In this document: positions 51,051-60,839 of the stretch, piece by piece | Position numbering within the stretch: the first letter of the stretch is position 1 | How the letters are laid out: every line of letters starts with the position of its first letter | DNA from: Isotricha intestinalis | Lineage: Eukaryota; Ciliophora; Litostomatea; Vestibuliferida; Isotrichidae | Direction of reading: 5' to 3' | Assembly: GCA_023807065.1 (NCBI GenBank) | Contig: JAJJLU010000378.1 | Span: 1 to 60,847 of the forward strand | DNA length: 60,847 nucleotides | Translations under genes and position numbers: made by a program | The notes under the pieces: model-generated | Database searches by the model: none | The model's input: only the letters and a program-made list of their open reading frames with translations | What the model was told of the DNA's origin: nothing

Positions 51051-52877
51051 TTATTTTATCCAATTTAATAAACTTTGTTCTTTTTCAGATAAATGCTTTG
51101 AATTAATTAATTCTCTTTTGATTAATATGAATCCTATTAAATGTTTTTCCATTTTTTTTTTAATATATTCTTTTATATCATTATAATATTTCTCTCCATT
51201 ATCATAATCTGAATCTCCAATTTGAATACACTTATCTATTATTATTGATAGCATATTTTTATATAATTCTTTTACAATTTCATAAGGATAATTATTTAAA
51301 TTTAATATTTGATTCTCAATTAATTGAAAATATTTTATAGAAAATTCTGGTTTTAAATAATATGTTATTTCACTTGAAATTAATTTCATTATTTCTTTTA
51401 TATATGAAATAATAAACTTATTATTTTTTGGATTATCTTTATATTTTATTTTTGTATTTGTAATATTTTCTAATAAATTTTCTTCATAACTTTTAAGGTT
51501 ATTTAAAATTTCAAATATTTCTTTTAAAAATTGTTCCTCATAATTAGATATTATTTTTATTAAAATTTCTTTTGAAAATTTTAAAATCGTTTTATTATTT
51601 AATAAATTTTCAGAATAAATTGAATTTGAAGAAATTAAAACTAATAATTTTAAATTATTATATTCAAAATAATTTTCTTCCAGAGATTTTATGTCAATTT
51701 CATTTTTTATTTTTTCAAAAACTAAATTTAAAATAATTTCATCATTAGAAATTTTTTCAGATATAAATAACAATAATTTATATATGATATAATTTTTATA
51801 TTTCTCATTTTCTTTTAAATGTAATAAATTTAAAAATTCTAAACAAATGTCTTTTCCTAGTTGAGATTTATTATTATTATATAAATTCTTAATTAATTTC
51901 ATTTCTATAATATGAATTAAAGTATCAATATCAACATTATCAATTTTTTTGATTTCACTAATAATTTTATCTTCTAAATGTTTAGGATGAATATAAGGAC
52001 TAATTGCATATCTTTCTAATTTTTCAAGAAAAGATAAATAGAAATTAATAATATCTTCTTTTTTATTAGGTTTAATATTATCAAAAGCATTATTTAAAAT
52101 TAATTCAGGAATAATTAAATTAGAAATTTCATCTTTATTTTCATTTTGAAATTTATCATTTTCATAATCTTTATCAATAATATTATCAATAGTATTTAAT
52201 TTTTCATTTTCAATATTATCATCTTTAATAATATCATTAACAATTTTTAATTTATTATTATCATTATTATTTCCTTTAATAATATTTTTTCTTTCAGAAA
52301 TTTTTTCCGCAAATTTAATTTCAAAAGTAAAATATTCTAAATAAGCATTTAAATCTTTATTATTCATTCTAATACATCCTTGCATTAATTTTCTAGCTCT
52401 TAAATTATTTAAATTATTTTCAAATTCATTATAAACTGCAATTTTCCAAAAATTTATATTTGTTGGATTTTGAATTAAACATTTTCCTATTTCTTTATTT
52501 AATATATTTATACAATTATTATTCATTAAAAAGTTAAAATATTCCATCCAAATATTTTCATTTTTTCCAAATTTAATTAAACACTTTTTAAAAAGAACTA
52601 TTATTCTTCTTATAAAATGAAAATCATAATAATCTACTTTTTTTTCTAAATTTAAATGTTTTTTTATTTGCTTCATTCTTGAATTTAATATTTTTTCATA
52701 TTTTATTGCTTTAAAATAATCTGAAGGAGAAACATCTGATTTTTCAAAAGAATATTCATGTTGTCTTCTTTTTTTTAAAATTTTTTTTATATCTTTTCTT
52801 TGAAAAATTCCTTTCTTTGATAATTCATCTAAATCTGGAATTAAACTTTCTAATGTTAATTGGACTTTGTCTGCCAT
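51051..52877 (-). CDS. UTP6: UTP6, U3 snoRNP / SSU processome component
   Basis: A nucleolar HAT-repeat protein needed for 18S rRNA maturation. The N-terminus MADKVQLTLESLIPDLDELS, then KKGIFQRKDIKKILKKRRQHEY, is nearly a textbook UTP6 start, followed by FKAIKYEKILNSRMKQIKKH. HAT-type helices are visible at residues 90-200 (WMEYFNFLMNN, NFWKIAVYNEFENNLNNLRA) and again in the C-terminal half. An Asn/Asp-rich insert of about 50 residues near 200-250 separates the two. 608 aa, in line with other UTP6 proteins. All in one exon. Confidence 0.92.
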   Translation of the reverse strand: MADKVQLTLESLIPDLDELSKKGIFQRKDIKKILKKRRQHEYSFEKSDVSPSDYFKAIKYEKILNSRMKQIKKHLNLEKKVDYYDFHFIRRIIVLFKKCLIKFGKNENIWMEYFNFLMNNNCINILNKEIGKCLIQNPTNINFWKIAVYNEFENNLNNLRARKLMQGCIRMNNKDLNAYLEYFTFEIKFAEKISERKNIIKGNNNDNNKLKIVNDIIKDDNIENEKLNTIDNIIDKDYENDKFQNENKDEISNLIIPELILNNAFDNIKPNKKEDIINFYLSFLEKLERYAISPYIHPKHLEDKIISEIKKIDNVDIDTLIHIIEMKLIKNLYNNNKSQLGKDICLEFLNLLHLKENEKYKNYIIYKLLLFISEKISNDEIILNLVFEKIKNEIDIKSLEENYFEYNNLKLLVLISSNSIYSENLLNNKTILKFSKEILIKIISNYEEQFLKEIFEILNNLKSYEENLLENITNTKIKYKDNPKNNKFIISYIKEIMKLISSEITYYLKPEFSIKYFQLIENQILNLNNYPYEIVKELYKNMLSIIIDKCIQIGDSDYDNGEKYYNDIKEYIKKKMEKHLIGFILIKRELINSKHLSEKEQSLLNWIK

Positions 52878-52970
52878 TTTATAGAAGAATAAAATGAAAA
52901 ATATTTTTTTAAGATTAATTTATTTTTTTAATGTTTATATATTTATTCAAATAAATTTGAAAATTTAAAT

Positions 52971-54671
52971 TTATTTTACATTCATATTAACATAAGACAT
53001 ATATTCAATATTATTAAATTCTTCAATTAATTTTTGTATAATTGATAAATAATCTTCATCATTATTTAATCTATATTCTTCATTAAAATTTTGATTACCA
53101 AAAAATATTTTCATTCCATTTAATAAATAATTTCCATTTTTTGAATACTTTTGAAAAGATTTATTATTGTAAATCATATCAGTGTATTCTTTTATTTTTT
53201 GATTATTTTCATTGATTTCTTTCTTTTTAAAAAGAAATTTAGAATATAAAGTAAATAAATCAAATTTACTATATATTTGATATTTTTGTAATATTTCTTC
53301 ATTATATTTAAATAATTTTAACGAATATTTATTTCCATCATTATTTTTAAAAATATCATATTTTAATTTTTTAAAATAATCAAATTCAGTTGATATAGTA
53401 TTAATAAAATCAGTATATTTTTCTTCAATTAAAACATTTAAAGGAAGTAATCTTTTAACTAAAAAATTATTAGTTCTATTTTTAAATTTATTATAAGTAT
53501 AAATACAATTTCTATAATAAATTATTTTTTGATTTGTTTCTGGATCAACAATACAATTTGGTAAAATATATTGATCAATTATTTGTTGATTTGATATATT
53601 TCTTTTTAATAAATCTTTATAAACTTTTTCAAGAGTAATTTCACAAATTTTTTTATATACATTCTTATCAATTTTATATAATTTAATTAATTCATTATTT
53701 TCATTTTCAATATCAGAATATAAATTATTTTTAGTTAAATTATTATATTCATTTGAAATATTCTTTTCTTCATTTTGAATTTCTTCTAAATAATTTTTTT
53801 TAATTTCAGAAAGAATTTTCATATCTTCTTCAATTTCTTTTAAATTATGAATAGTGGAATTAGAAATAACTAAATTATTATTTGATGAAATAGTTTCAAT
53901 TTGATTTAAGATTTTAAATATTTCACTGAAAAAAGTATTTTGATTTAATTTAGTATATTTTTCAATTTCTTCTTTTTTTAATTTGGGTAATTGAATTATT
54001 TGATTATTTTTATTTTCTAATTTAGATTGTGAAGTTTGATTTAAAAATGTACTTTCATCAAAAATTGAAATTTGAGAAGAAACTTGATTTAAATATTCTA
54101 TTATATTAAAATTTTCTTTTTCTGATTCATTGTCTAAATTATTTTCGGGATTATTATTTGAAAAATAACAGTGATTATATTTATAATTTTCTATTTGCGA
54201 ATTTTTTTCTAAATTTTTTTTTAATGTTTCTATTGGATTTATTGCTAAAGATATTATTTTATTCTTTATGTCTGATAATAATTCTTTTTTTTTATATTTT
54301 TTTAATATATTTAATTCCTCTTTATTCTTATTTGATATTTTATTTCTTTTATTTTTCAAATCTAATAATCTCTTTTTCTTTTCTTCTATTTGATTTTTTA
54401 AAGATATATTTTTTTCAATTGAATTAAAATATTTTTCTATATCTTTTTGATTTAAGGAATAAAAATTTACTTTTTTTTTTATTATTTTATTAGTCAAATT
54501 ATTTTCATATTCTTCTATGAAAAATTGAAATATTTTTTTCATATCATTATTTTCTAAAAGTAAATTTAAATCTTGTTTAGAAGGAATTACAACTCCTTTA
54601 TTGTCTAAAATAGGAATTAATTTTTCAATTAAATTATCTGATAAATTACTTTCAACTTGTTTATTTTTCAT
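52971..54671 (-). CDS. coiled-coil protein, 566 aa
   Basis: I do not recognise a family with confidence. A short folded N-terminal part (residues 5-65, ending FQFFIEEYENN) precedes coiled-coil segments at about 75-150 and 225-320. A less charged central region (QQIIDQYILPNCIVDPETNQ) follows, then more helices. The C-terminal 60 residues look conserved (GMKIFFGNQNFNEEYRL). The overall shape is reminiscent of augmin (HAUS) or other spindle/centrosomal subunits, but that is only an impression. It is head-to-head with the pseudokinase gene, 93 bases between starts, and 93 bases upstream of UTP6 on the same strand. Confidence 0.65.
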   Translation of the reverse strand: MKNKQVESNLSDNLIEKLIPILDNKGVVIPSKQDLNLLLENNDMKKIFQFFIEEYENNLTNKIIKKKVNFYSLNQKDIEKYFNSIEKNISLKNQIEEKKKRLLDLKNKRNKISNKNKEELNILKKYKKKELLSDIKNKIISLAINPIETLKKNLEKNSQIENYKYNHCYFSNNNPENNLDNESEKENFNIIEYLNQVSSQISIFDESTFLNQTSQSKLENKNNQIIQLPKLKKEEIEKYTKLNQNTFFSEIFKILNQIETISSNNNLVISNSTIHNLKEIEEDMKILSEIKKNYLEEIQNEEKNISNEYNNLTKNNLYSDIENENNELIKLYKIDKNVYKKICEITLEKVYKDLLKRNISNQQIIDQYILPNCIVDPETNQKIIYYRNCIYTYNKFKNRTNNFLVKRLLPLNVLIEEKYTDFINTISTEFDYFKKLKYDIFKNNDGNKYSLKLFKYNEEILQKYQIYSKFDLFTLYSKFLFKKKEINENNQKIKEYTDMIYNNKSFQKYSKNGNYLLNGMKIFFGNQNFNEEYRLNNDEDYLSIIQKLIEEFNNIEYMSYVNMNVK

Positions 54672-54764
54672 AAATTTTTAAAATTTATTTTTTTAATATA
54701 AAAAAAATATAAAATTTAAATTGATTAATGAATAAAAGATAAAAATAAATAAAAAATAAAAGCA

Positions 54765-55928
54765 ATGGAATCAAGTAATTTAAATGATTGTGTAATGGGA
54801 AATAATATAAATAAAAGGGAAATCTTAGAAAGTGGGAATAATAAATATTTTTTAATAAATGAAGTCTTTTATTCTGATTATACTTCAACATATACAGGAA
54901 AAAAAATTCAAATTTATCAAGACAAAATAAATGAAGAAAACAAAACTCCTTTATTAATAAAATTTATAAGTAGAGATTTTTTAAAAAAAAATATATTTTC
55001 AGAATTAGAATTAAAAGATGATAGATTAGAAAAATTATTTGAATCATTAAAAAATGAATTTCCAAAATATCAAAGTTTAAAACATGAAGGATTACAAAAT
55101 TTAATAGATTTTATAGTGAATGAAAAAGGAATATATTTCATATTAGAATTTTTTAATTTTACATTAAATGATTATATTAAAATGAATATAGATCAAATCA
55201 AAAATACAAAAACTTCAATTGAATTACATTTAACAGGTTTTAGAGAATTAATAACAGATTTTTTTGCATGTGTAAATTATATTCATGAAAAAGGATTATA
55301 CTTTGGTTCCTTAATAAACCCAAATGATATATATTTAAAAGCTTCAAAAAATTCAGAATCAAAAAAAAAATATTTTATTAAAATTACTCATCCTTTTTTA
55401 TCTTATATATTTACTTTATTAGAATTAAAATCTAATTTAATGGAAAATAAATTTCCTGTGAACTTTCCTCCTGATATTTATCAAATTGTTAAAAAAAGAA
55501 AAACTGATAACTTTGAAAGTTTAAATTCTATTTTATCTTCTTTAGATACTTCTTTTGATATTTGGACTTCTGGAATTTTACTTTATCAAATGATTAATGA
55601 TAAAATTCCTTTTAATTATGATAGTTTAGACAATATTGATAAAAGTAATAATATTGATAATTATTATTATGAATTATTCCCTTGGAAAATTTCCTATGAA
55701 TTATTAGTTTTAATTACTTGTTGTTTAAGATATAATAAAAATGATAGAATTCAAAAATTCTATTTAAATCAAATTATCAATGAAATTAAAAAAGGAAATG
55801 AAAATCAAAATAAATTATATCATGATTTAAAAATTAGACTTGATGTTATGACTAAAGAAAAATATCCCGCTAGATTTAATCTTTTTGAAAGTAATCAAGC
55901 TGAAAAATATAAAAAGAAGGATATTTAA
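54765..55928 (+). CDS. degenerate protein pseudokinase
   Basis: A 387-residue kinase-like fold that lacks nearly every catalytic motif. There is no glycine loop. K66 (LLIKFI) may correspond to the ATP lysine. The alpha-C to hinge region (YQSLKHEGLQNLIDFI, GIYFILEFFNFTLNDYI) is clearly kinase-like, as is VNYIHEKGL before the catalytic loop. The HRDLKPEN position reads GSLINPND, with the catalytic Asp replaced by Leu, and DFG is replaced by THP (208-210). The C-lobe keeps FDIWTSGILLYQMINDKIPF and a final arginine-containing helix. It probably acts as a binding scaffold. This is the second pseudokinase on the chromosome and appears unrelated to the first. Confidence 0.8.
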   Translation: MESSNLNDCVMGNNINKREILESGNNKYFLINEVFYSDYTSTYTGKKIQIYQDKINEENKTPLLIKFISRDFLKKNIFSELELKDDRLEKLFESLKNEFPKYQSLKHEGLQNLIDFIVNEKGIYFILEFFNFTLNDYIKMNIDQIKNTKTSIELHLTGFRELITDFFACVNYIHEKGLYFGSLINPNDIYLKASKNSESKKKYFIKITHPFLSYIFTLLELKSNLMENKFPVNFPPDIYQIVKKRKTDNFESLNSILSSLDTSFDIWTSGILLYQMINDKIPFNYDSLDNIDKSNNIDNYYYELFPWKISYELLVLITCCLRYNKNDRIQKFYLNQIINEIKKGNENQNKLYHDLKIRLDVMTKEKYPARFNLFESNQAEKYKKKDI

Positions 55929-56117
55929 AATCAATAATAAATAAATAAATAAATTAATAAATAAATAAATAATTATTATTTTTTTAAAATGAAATAATTT
56001 CATTTTTAAAAAAATTAATTATTTAATTTCCCAAAATTTAAAATTTAAAAAACCAAAAAATAATAATAAAAAAATACATAAAACCTCTTAAAAATAAACT
56101 AAAAAATAACAAAAAAA

Positions 56118-59100
56118 ATGGAATCAAAAAATTCAAAAAAAGAGTCAAAAAATAACTTAAAAGAATCATCAAAAGAAAAAGAAAAATTAAATAAATCATT
56201 ATCTGAATCAGAGAATGAAGAAAATGAGAAAGAAGAAGGAAATATAAAAATAAATAAAATAACATTAGAAAATTTTAAATCATTTGAAGGGCGCCATGAA
56301 ATAGGTTTTTTTAAAAATTTTACTGTAGTTTTAGGACCCAATGGAAGTGGAAAATCAAATATTATTGATGCCTTATCTTTTGCTTTTGGTTTAAACACAA
56401 ATTATTTAAGAATTAAAAATTTAAAAGATTTAATCACTAAATGTAATTTATCACAAAAAAAAACTTGCTCTGTTGAAATTTGTTTAATTGAAAATAATAA
56501 AAATGAAATTATTTTTAAAAGAAATATTAATTATCAAGGAACTTGTCAATATTATTTTAATGGAAATAAGATTAATTCAGATGATTATTTTGATGAATTA
56601 GAAAAAAAAAATATTCCTTCAAAAACTATGTATTTTATTTTAGCTCAAGGAACTATTGATTCTTTTTTTTCTAAAAAAAATAATATTTGTGAAATTATTG
56701 AAAAATTATCTGGTTCAAATAAATTAAAAGTTGAATATGATAATTTAAGTAAAAAAATATCTGATTTAGATATTAAAATTAATAAATTATCTAATGAAAT
56801 TAATATTTTAAAAGATGATAAAAATAAAGTTAAAAATATTATTGAAAATAAAGAAGCTTTTGATTGTTCTGTTAATAAAATTAATAAAATGATTAAAAAA
56901 ATATATTTACTTAAATTAATTGAACAAGATAATTTAAAAGATATTTATGAAGAAAAATTAAAAGAAAATAAAATAGAAATTGAAAAAATAGAAAATGAAA
57001 AAATTGAAATAATTAATTTAATTAAAGAAGGAGAAATAAATATTAAAAAAAATGAAAATGAAGAAAATAAAATATCAGAAGAAAATTTAAAAATGAAAAA
57101 TAATTATAAATTAAAAAAGGATAAAATATCAACAATAGAAATAAAAATAAAAGAATCGGAAAGTAAAATTTTAAATAAAATATCTATAATAAATCAAATG
57201 AAAAGTGATTTAAAGAAAAAATCAGAAAAGAAAAAATTATTATTAAAAGAAAAAGAAAATATAGAAAATAATATAAAAAAAATTAAAGGAATTTTAGATA
57301 ATGATTCTTCTTTTATTAAATCAAATATTTCAAAAGAACAAATTGAAGAATATAAAAAAATTTCTCTTTCTTTACAATCAAATACAATTTCAAGTATAAA
57401 AAAAAAAGAAAATTTAAATAATACATTAAATGAATTAGAAACTAAAAAAAAATTAATAGAAAAAACAATTTATCAAATTGAAAATGAGAAAACAAAAATA
57501 AATGAAGAAAATAAAATATTATCAAATAATATTTTCGAAATGAATGAAAATATAAAAAAAATAGAAGAAGATTTAAAAAAATTAAAAGAAAAATATTCAA
57601 ATTTATCAGAAAAAAAAGAAAAAATAGAAAATGATTATAATTCATGTTATATAAATCTTCAAGAAAAAATATTTGAATTATCAAAAAATGAAAATAATAC
57701 TTTTGAAAATAATAAAAGAAAGAAAATATCAGAATTAATGAATCAAAATGAAAAAGTTTATGGTTTTTTATATGAATTAATAATTCCTTTACAAAAAAAA
57801 TTAGAATTACCAATTAAAGTTTCTTTAATTAAATATTTAAATTTTTTAGTTGTTGAAAATTCAGAAACTGCTTTTAAAGTAAGTGAATTTTTAAAAAAAA
57901 AAGATTTAAATTGTGAACTTTTAGTTTTAAGTAATATTCCAAAAAAAGAATTTAATGAAAGTATAAGATTAAAAATTGGAAATATGGGAAATTTAATTAT
58001 TGATTTAATTGATTGTAGAAAAGAGAATTTAAAAAAGGCTTTAAATTTCTTTTTAAATGATACTATTTTATGTCATAATGTTAAATATATTAAAGAATTA
58101 AGAAATAAAAATTTTAAAAAAATTATTTTATTAGATGGAACTGTTTATAAAAAAAATGTTATTAGTGGAGGAAATTATAAAAATTTAAATCAATTTGTTT
58201 TTAATTATAGTAATTCTAAAGATAATTATATTGATACTTCTAAAAATTTAAAACAAGAAATTGATATTTTAACTAATAGATTAAAAGAAATTTTAATTGA
58301 AAAAGAAAAATTAGAAAATGAAATTTCTTTAAAAGGAAAAATGATTGAATTAGAAAATGATTTAGAAATGAATAAAAAAAATTTAGAATCAAAAAAAAGT
58401 TTACTTGATAAAAACATTAATCTTTTAAATGAAAAAGAAAATATTTATTTAAATTGTGAAAATTCAATTAAAGAACTAAATGATAAAATAGATAATATTA
58501 ATAATGAAAAAGAAAAAATAAATTCTGAATTAAATGGAGTTAAAGAACAATTTTTTTCTAATTTTATGAATAAAAATAATTTAAAAGATTTAAAAGAATT
58601 TGAACCTTTTTCAATAAATGAAGTAAAAAGATTAAGTAATGAATTAAAAGAAAAAGAAGAAAAATTATTTATTTTAGAAAACAAAATAAAATCAATAAAT
58701 AATTTTGAAGAAAATATTATCAATTATGATACCGAATTAGAAATAGAGAAAAAGAATAAAAATGATTTAGAAAAAGAAAAAGAAAATTTAAAAAAAGAAT
58801 ATGAAATATTATATAAAGAATATGAAAAATGTAATAAAGAAAATGGAATAAAAATAAATGATATAAATAAATTAAAAGATAATTTATCTCAAAAATATGA
58901 TGAAATAGGAAAAAAAGATAAAAGAATAAGAGCTTTATTAAAAGAAAAAATAGAAATTCAACATAATATTTCTTCATCATTAATAATTAAAAAGCAAATA
59001 ATATCAGAAGCAAAAACAAATAATCATAAATTATTAAAAGAATTAGGTGAATCATATGAAAAAAATTTTTTAATAATCCAAATAAAATTTAATATTGATG

Positions 59101-59909
59101 ATATAATATTAAAAACAGAAATAGAAAATGAATATAATATAGATAATTATTATATAGATTATAAAGATATTGAAAAAGAAAATGAAAATTTAAATATAGA
59201 AAGAATAAATGAGAAAATCAATCAAAAAAAAGAAAAATTAAAAACATATATTGAAGAAATTCATCATTATTTAAAATCATTATCATTGAATGAAAAAAAT
59301 GAAAAATTAAAAGAACAGGAAAATATATTAAAGAAAAATAAAAAAACGATGAAGACAGAAATAGATGAATTAATAAAGAAACAAGAGAGTGAAAAAGAGA
59401 AATATATAAAAGTAAAGAATTTACGTAAAAAGAAATTTGAAAAATATTTTAATAAATTACAGAAATTATTATATTTAACATATAAAAATTTAACAAAATC
59501 AGAATATTCTCCAGGAGGAAATGCATATATGTATAATACAAATAAAGAAGAACCTTATAATGGAGAAATAATATTTTTACCAACTCCTCCTGGAAAAAAA
59601 GTTATTTATGATATTGATCAATTATCTGGAGGTGAAAAAACTATTTCATTAATTTCACTTTTAGTTTCTTTTCAAAAATTATCTAAAACTCCTTTTTTAA
59701 TTTTAGATGAATTTGATGCTTTCTTAGATCTTTCTCATGAAGTTTTAATCGAAAAATTATTCAATGATATTACTTCAATTTTCCAAGTTGTGATTGTCAC
59801 TCATAAATATAATATTTTTAAATCCGCTCATTCATTAATTGGAACTTATTTTAATAAATGTAAAAAATCTTCGGTCTCTATTTCTTTAAATATGAATGAT
59901 GTTTATTAA
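56118..59909 (+). CDS. SMC1: SMC1, cohesin subunit
   Basis: The structural-maintenance-of-chromosomes ATPase that pairs with SMC3 in cohesin. 1,263 aa in one exon. After a 50-residue acidic/basic leader: LENFKSFEGRHEIG, Walker A GPNGSGKSN at 73-81, LRIKNLKDLI and ILAQGTIDSF, all matching SMC1 rather than SMC2-4. Two long coiled-coils flank a hinge at about 540-690 (KVYGFLYELIIPLQKK, LDGTVYKKNVISGG). The C-terminal head has the ABC signature LSGGEKT at 1169-1175 and Walker B LILDEFDAFLD near 1192-1203. After Walker B it reads LDLSHE where SMC1 usually has LDNTN, a small divergence. It is transcribed toward the right telomere. Confidence 0.92.
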   Translation: MESKNSKKESKNNLKESSKEKEKLNKSLSESENEENEKEEGNIKINKITLENFKSFEGRHEIGFFKNFTVVLGPNGSGKSNIIDALSFAFGLNTNYLRIKNLKDLITKCNLSQKKTCSVEICLIENNKNEIIFKRNINYQGTCQYYFNGNKINSDDYFDELEKKNIPSKTMYFILAQGTIDSFFSKKNNICEIIEKLSGSNKLKVEYDNLSKKISDLDIKINKLSNEINILKDDKNKVKNIIENKEAFDCSVNKINKMIKKIYLLKLIEQDNLKDIYEEKLKENKIEIEKIENEKIEIINLIKEGEINIKKNENEENKISEENLKMKNNYKLKKDKISTIEIKIKESESKILNKISIINQMKSDLKKKSEKKKLLLKEKENIENNIKKIKGILDNDSSFIKSNISKEQIEEYKKISLSLQSNTISSIKKKENLNNTLNELETKKKLIEKTIYQIENEKTKINEENKILSNNIFEMNENIKKIEEDLKKLKEKYSNLSEKKEKIENDYNSCYINLQEKIFELSKNENNTFENNKRKKISELMNQNEKVYGFLYELIIPLQKKLELPIKVSLIKYLNFLVVENSETAFKVSEFLKKKDLNCELLVLSNIPKKEFNESIRLKIGNMGNLIIDLIDCRKENLKKALNFFLNDTILCHNVKYIKELRNKNFKKIILLDGTVYKKNVISGGNYKNLNQFVFNYSNSKDNYIDTSKNLKQEIDILTNRLKEILIEKEKLENEISLKGKMIELENDLEMNKKNLESKKSLLDKNINLLNEKENIYLNCENSIKELNDKIDNINNEKEKINSELNGVKEQFFSNFMNKNNLKDLKEFEPFSINEVKRLSNELKEKEEKLFILENKIKSINNFEENIINYDTELEIEKKNKNDLEKEKENLKKEYEILYKEYEKCNKENGIKINDINKLKDNLSQKYDEIGKKDKRIRALLKEKIEIQHNISSSLIIKKQIISEAKTNNHKLLKELGESYEKNFLIIQIKFNIDDIILKTEIENEYNIDNYYIDYKDIEKENENLNIERINEKINQKKEKLKTYIEEIHHYLKSLSLNEKNEKLKEQENILKKNKKTMKTEIDELIKKQESEKEKYIKVKNLRKKKFEKYFNKLQKLLYLTYKNLTKSEYSPGGNAYMYNTNKEEPYNGEIIFLPTPPGKKVIYDIDQLSGGEKTISLISLLVSFQKLSKTPFLILDEFDAFLDLSHEVLIEKLFNDITSIFQVVIVTHKYNIFKSAHSLIGTYFNKCKKSSVSISLNMNDVY

Positions 59910-60070
59910 GGATTTTTTTTTTTTTTGATTTATTGTATTTTTATTTTGAATTATTATATTAATAATTATAGTAATAATTAATATAAATTTTTTTGTGATT
60001 TATTTTTTATTTTTTTTTTAAGGACCTTTCAAAAATATATTGTTTAATTATATTAAATATAATTAATTTT

Positions 60071-60466
60071 TTATTTATCTTCTATTGATTCTAAATCTTT
60101 TAATAAATCACTATAATTTTTTTTAAATGTTTCAATTTCTTTTTCTTTTTCTTTTATACTTTTATCCATATATTCAGTATAATCAATTAATTGTTGTTTA
60201 AGATCAAAAATATTTTTATAAGTTTTAATTCTAAAATCAGAACATTGATATTTTTCAATAAGACTACTTAAAGTTACTTTATTATTTATTTTATAAAGAG
60301 AATTATTTCCTAAATATAATTCATATTCATCTTCTCTCATTAAAAAACTTTTACTTATTTGTGCTTTAAGATCTAATAATGTTGCTTCTTTAGGGAAATT
60401 TATTTTTAAATCATGAGAAAATATTACTTTTACCAAAGCATTTTCTTCATCATCTTTATTTTCCAT
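60071..60466 (-). CDS. ubiquitin-like/coiled-coil small protein, 131 aa
   Basis: The first 80 residues look like a ubiquitin-type beta-grasp domain: strands ALVKVIFSHDLKINFP, a helix ATLLDLKAQISKSF, then YELYLGNNSLYKINN and a short VTLSSLIEKY segment, in the order of ubiquitin-like or Ras-binding folds. There is no C-terminal GG, so it is not a conjugated modifier. The last 45 residues form a charged coiled-coil (EYMDKSIKEKEKEIETFKKN). A small adaptor is likely; the family is not identified. It is the last gene before the right telomere and is convergent with SMC1 (161-base gap). Confidence 0.65.
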   Translation of the reverse strand: MENKDDEENALVKVIFSHDLKINFPKEATLLDLKAQISKSFLMREDEYELYLGNNSLYKINNKVTLSSLIEKYQCSDFRIKTYKNIFDLKQQLIDYTEYMDKSIKEKEKEIETFKKNYSDLLKDLESIEDK

Positions 60467-60839
60467 ATGACGTATATTTTAATTTTAAAATATTTAAAAA
60501 AAATTGTTAAAAAATTAATTTAAAATTAGGTTTTAAAATTGGTACTTAGGATATTTTATAAAAAAAAAATATACATTTATTTTTTGTTTAACGAATTTAA
60601 AATAAAGGATTATTATATTTATAAGGTTTATTTTTAAATATTTAATTAATATACCTTTTAAAATGAATAATAATTAAATAAAAATAAAAACATTAAAATT
60701 ATTTTAAATTATATCATTATTTTTTCTTCAAATTATAATTATTATTCATTTTAAATTAAAAATAATTTTTATTTCAATTATATTTTTAAATTTTTATAGA
60801 AGTAATTAAAAGTTATTTGGATAAATAAAGAGATAATAT
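60467..60839. other. right subtelomeric region
   Basis: About 370 bases between the start of the ubiquitin-like gene and the right telomere. It must contain that gene's promoter. No frame, repeat or RNA gene is recognised, so promoter and telomere are separated by very little DNA. Confidence 0.55.

Noticed and set aside
56099..56398. Minus-strand ORF over the start of SMC1
   Set aside because: Phe/Ser-rich antisense shadow of the conserved SMC1 N-terminus, including Walker A on the other strand.
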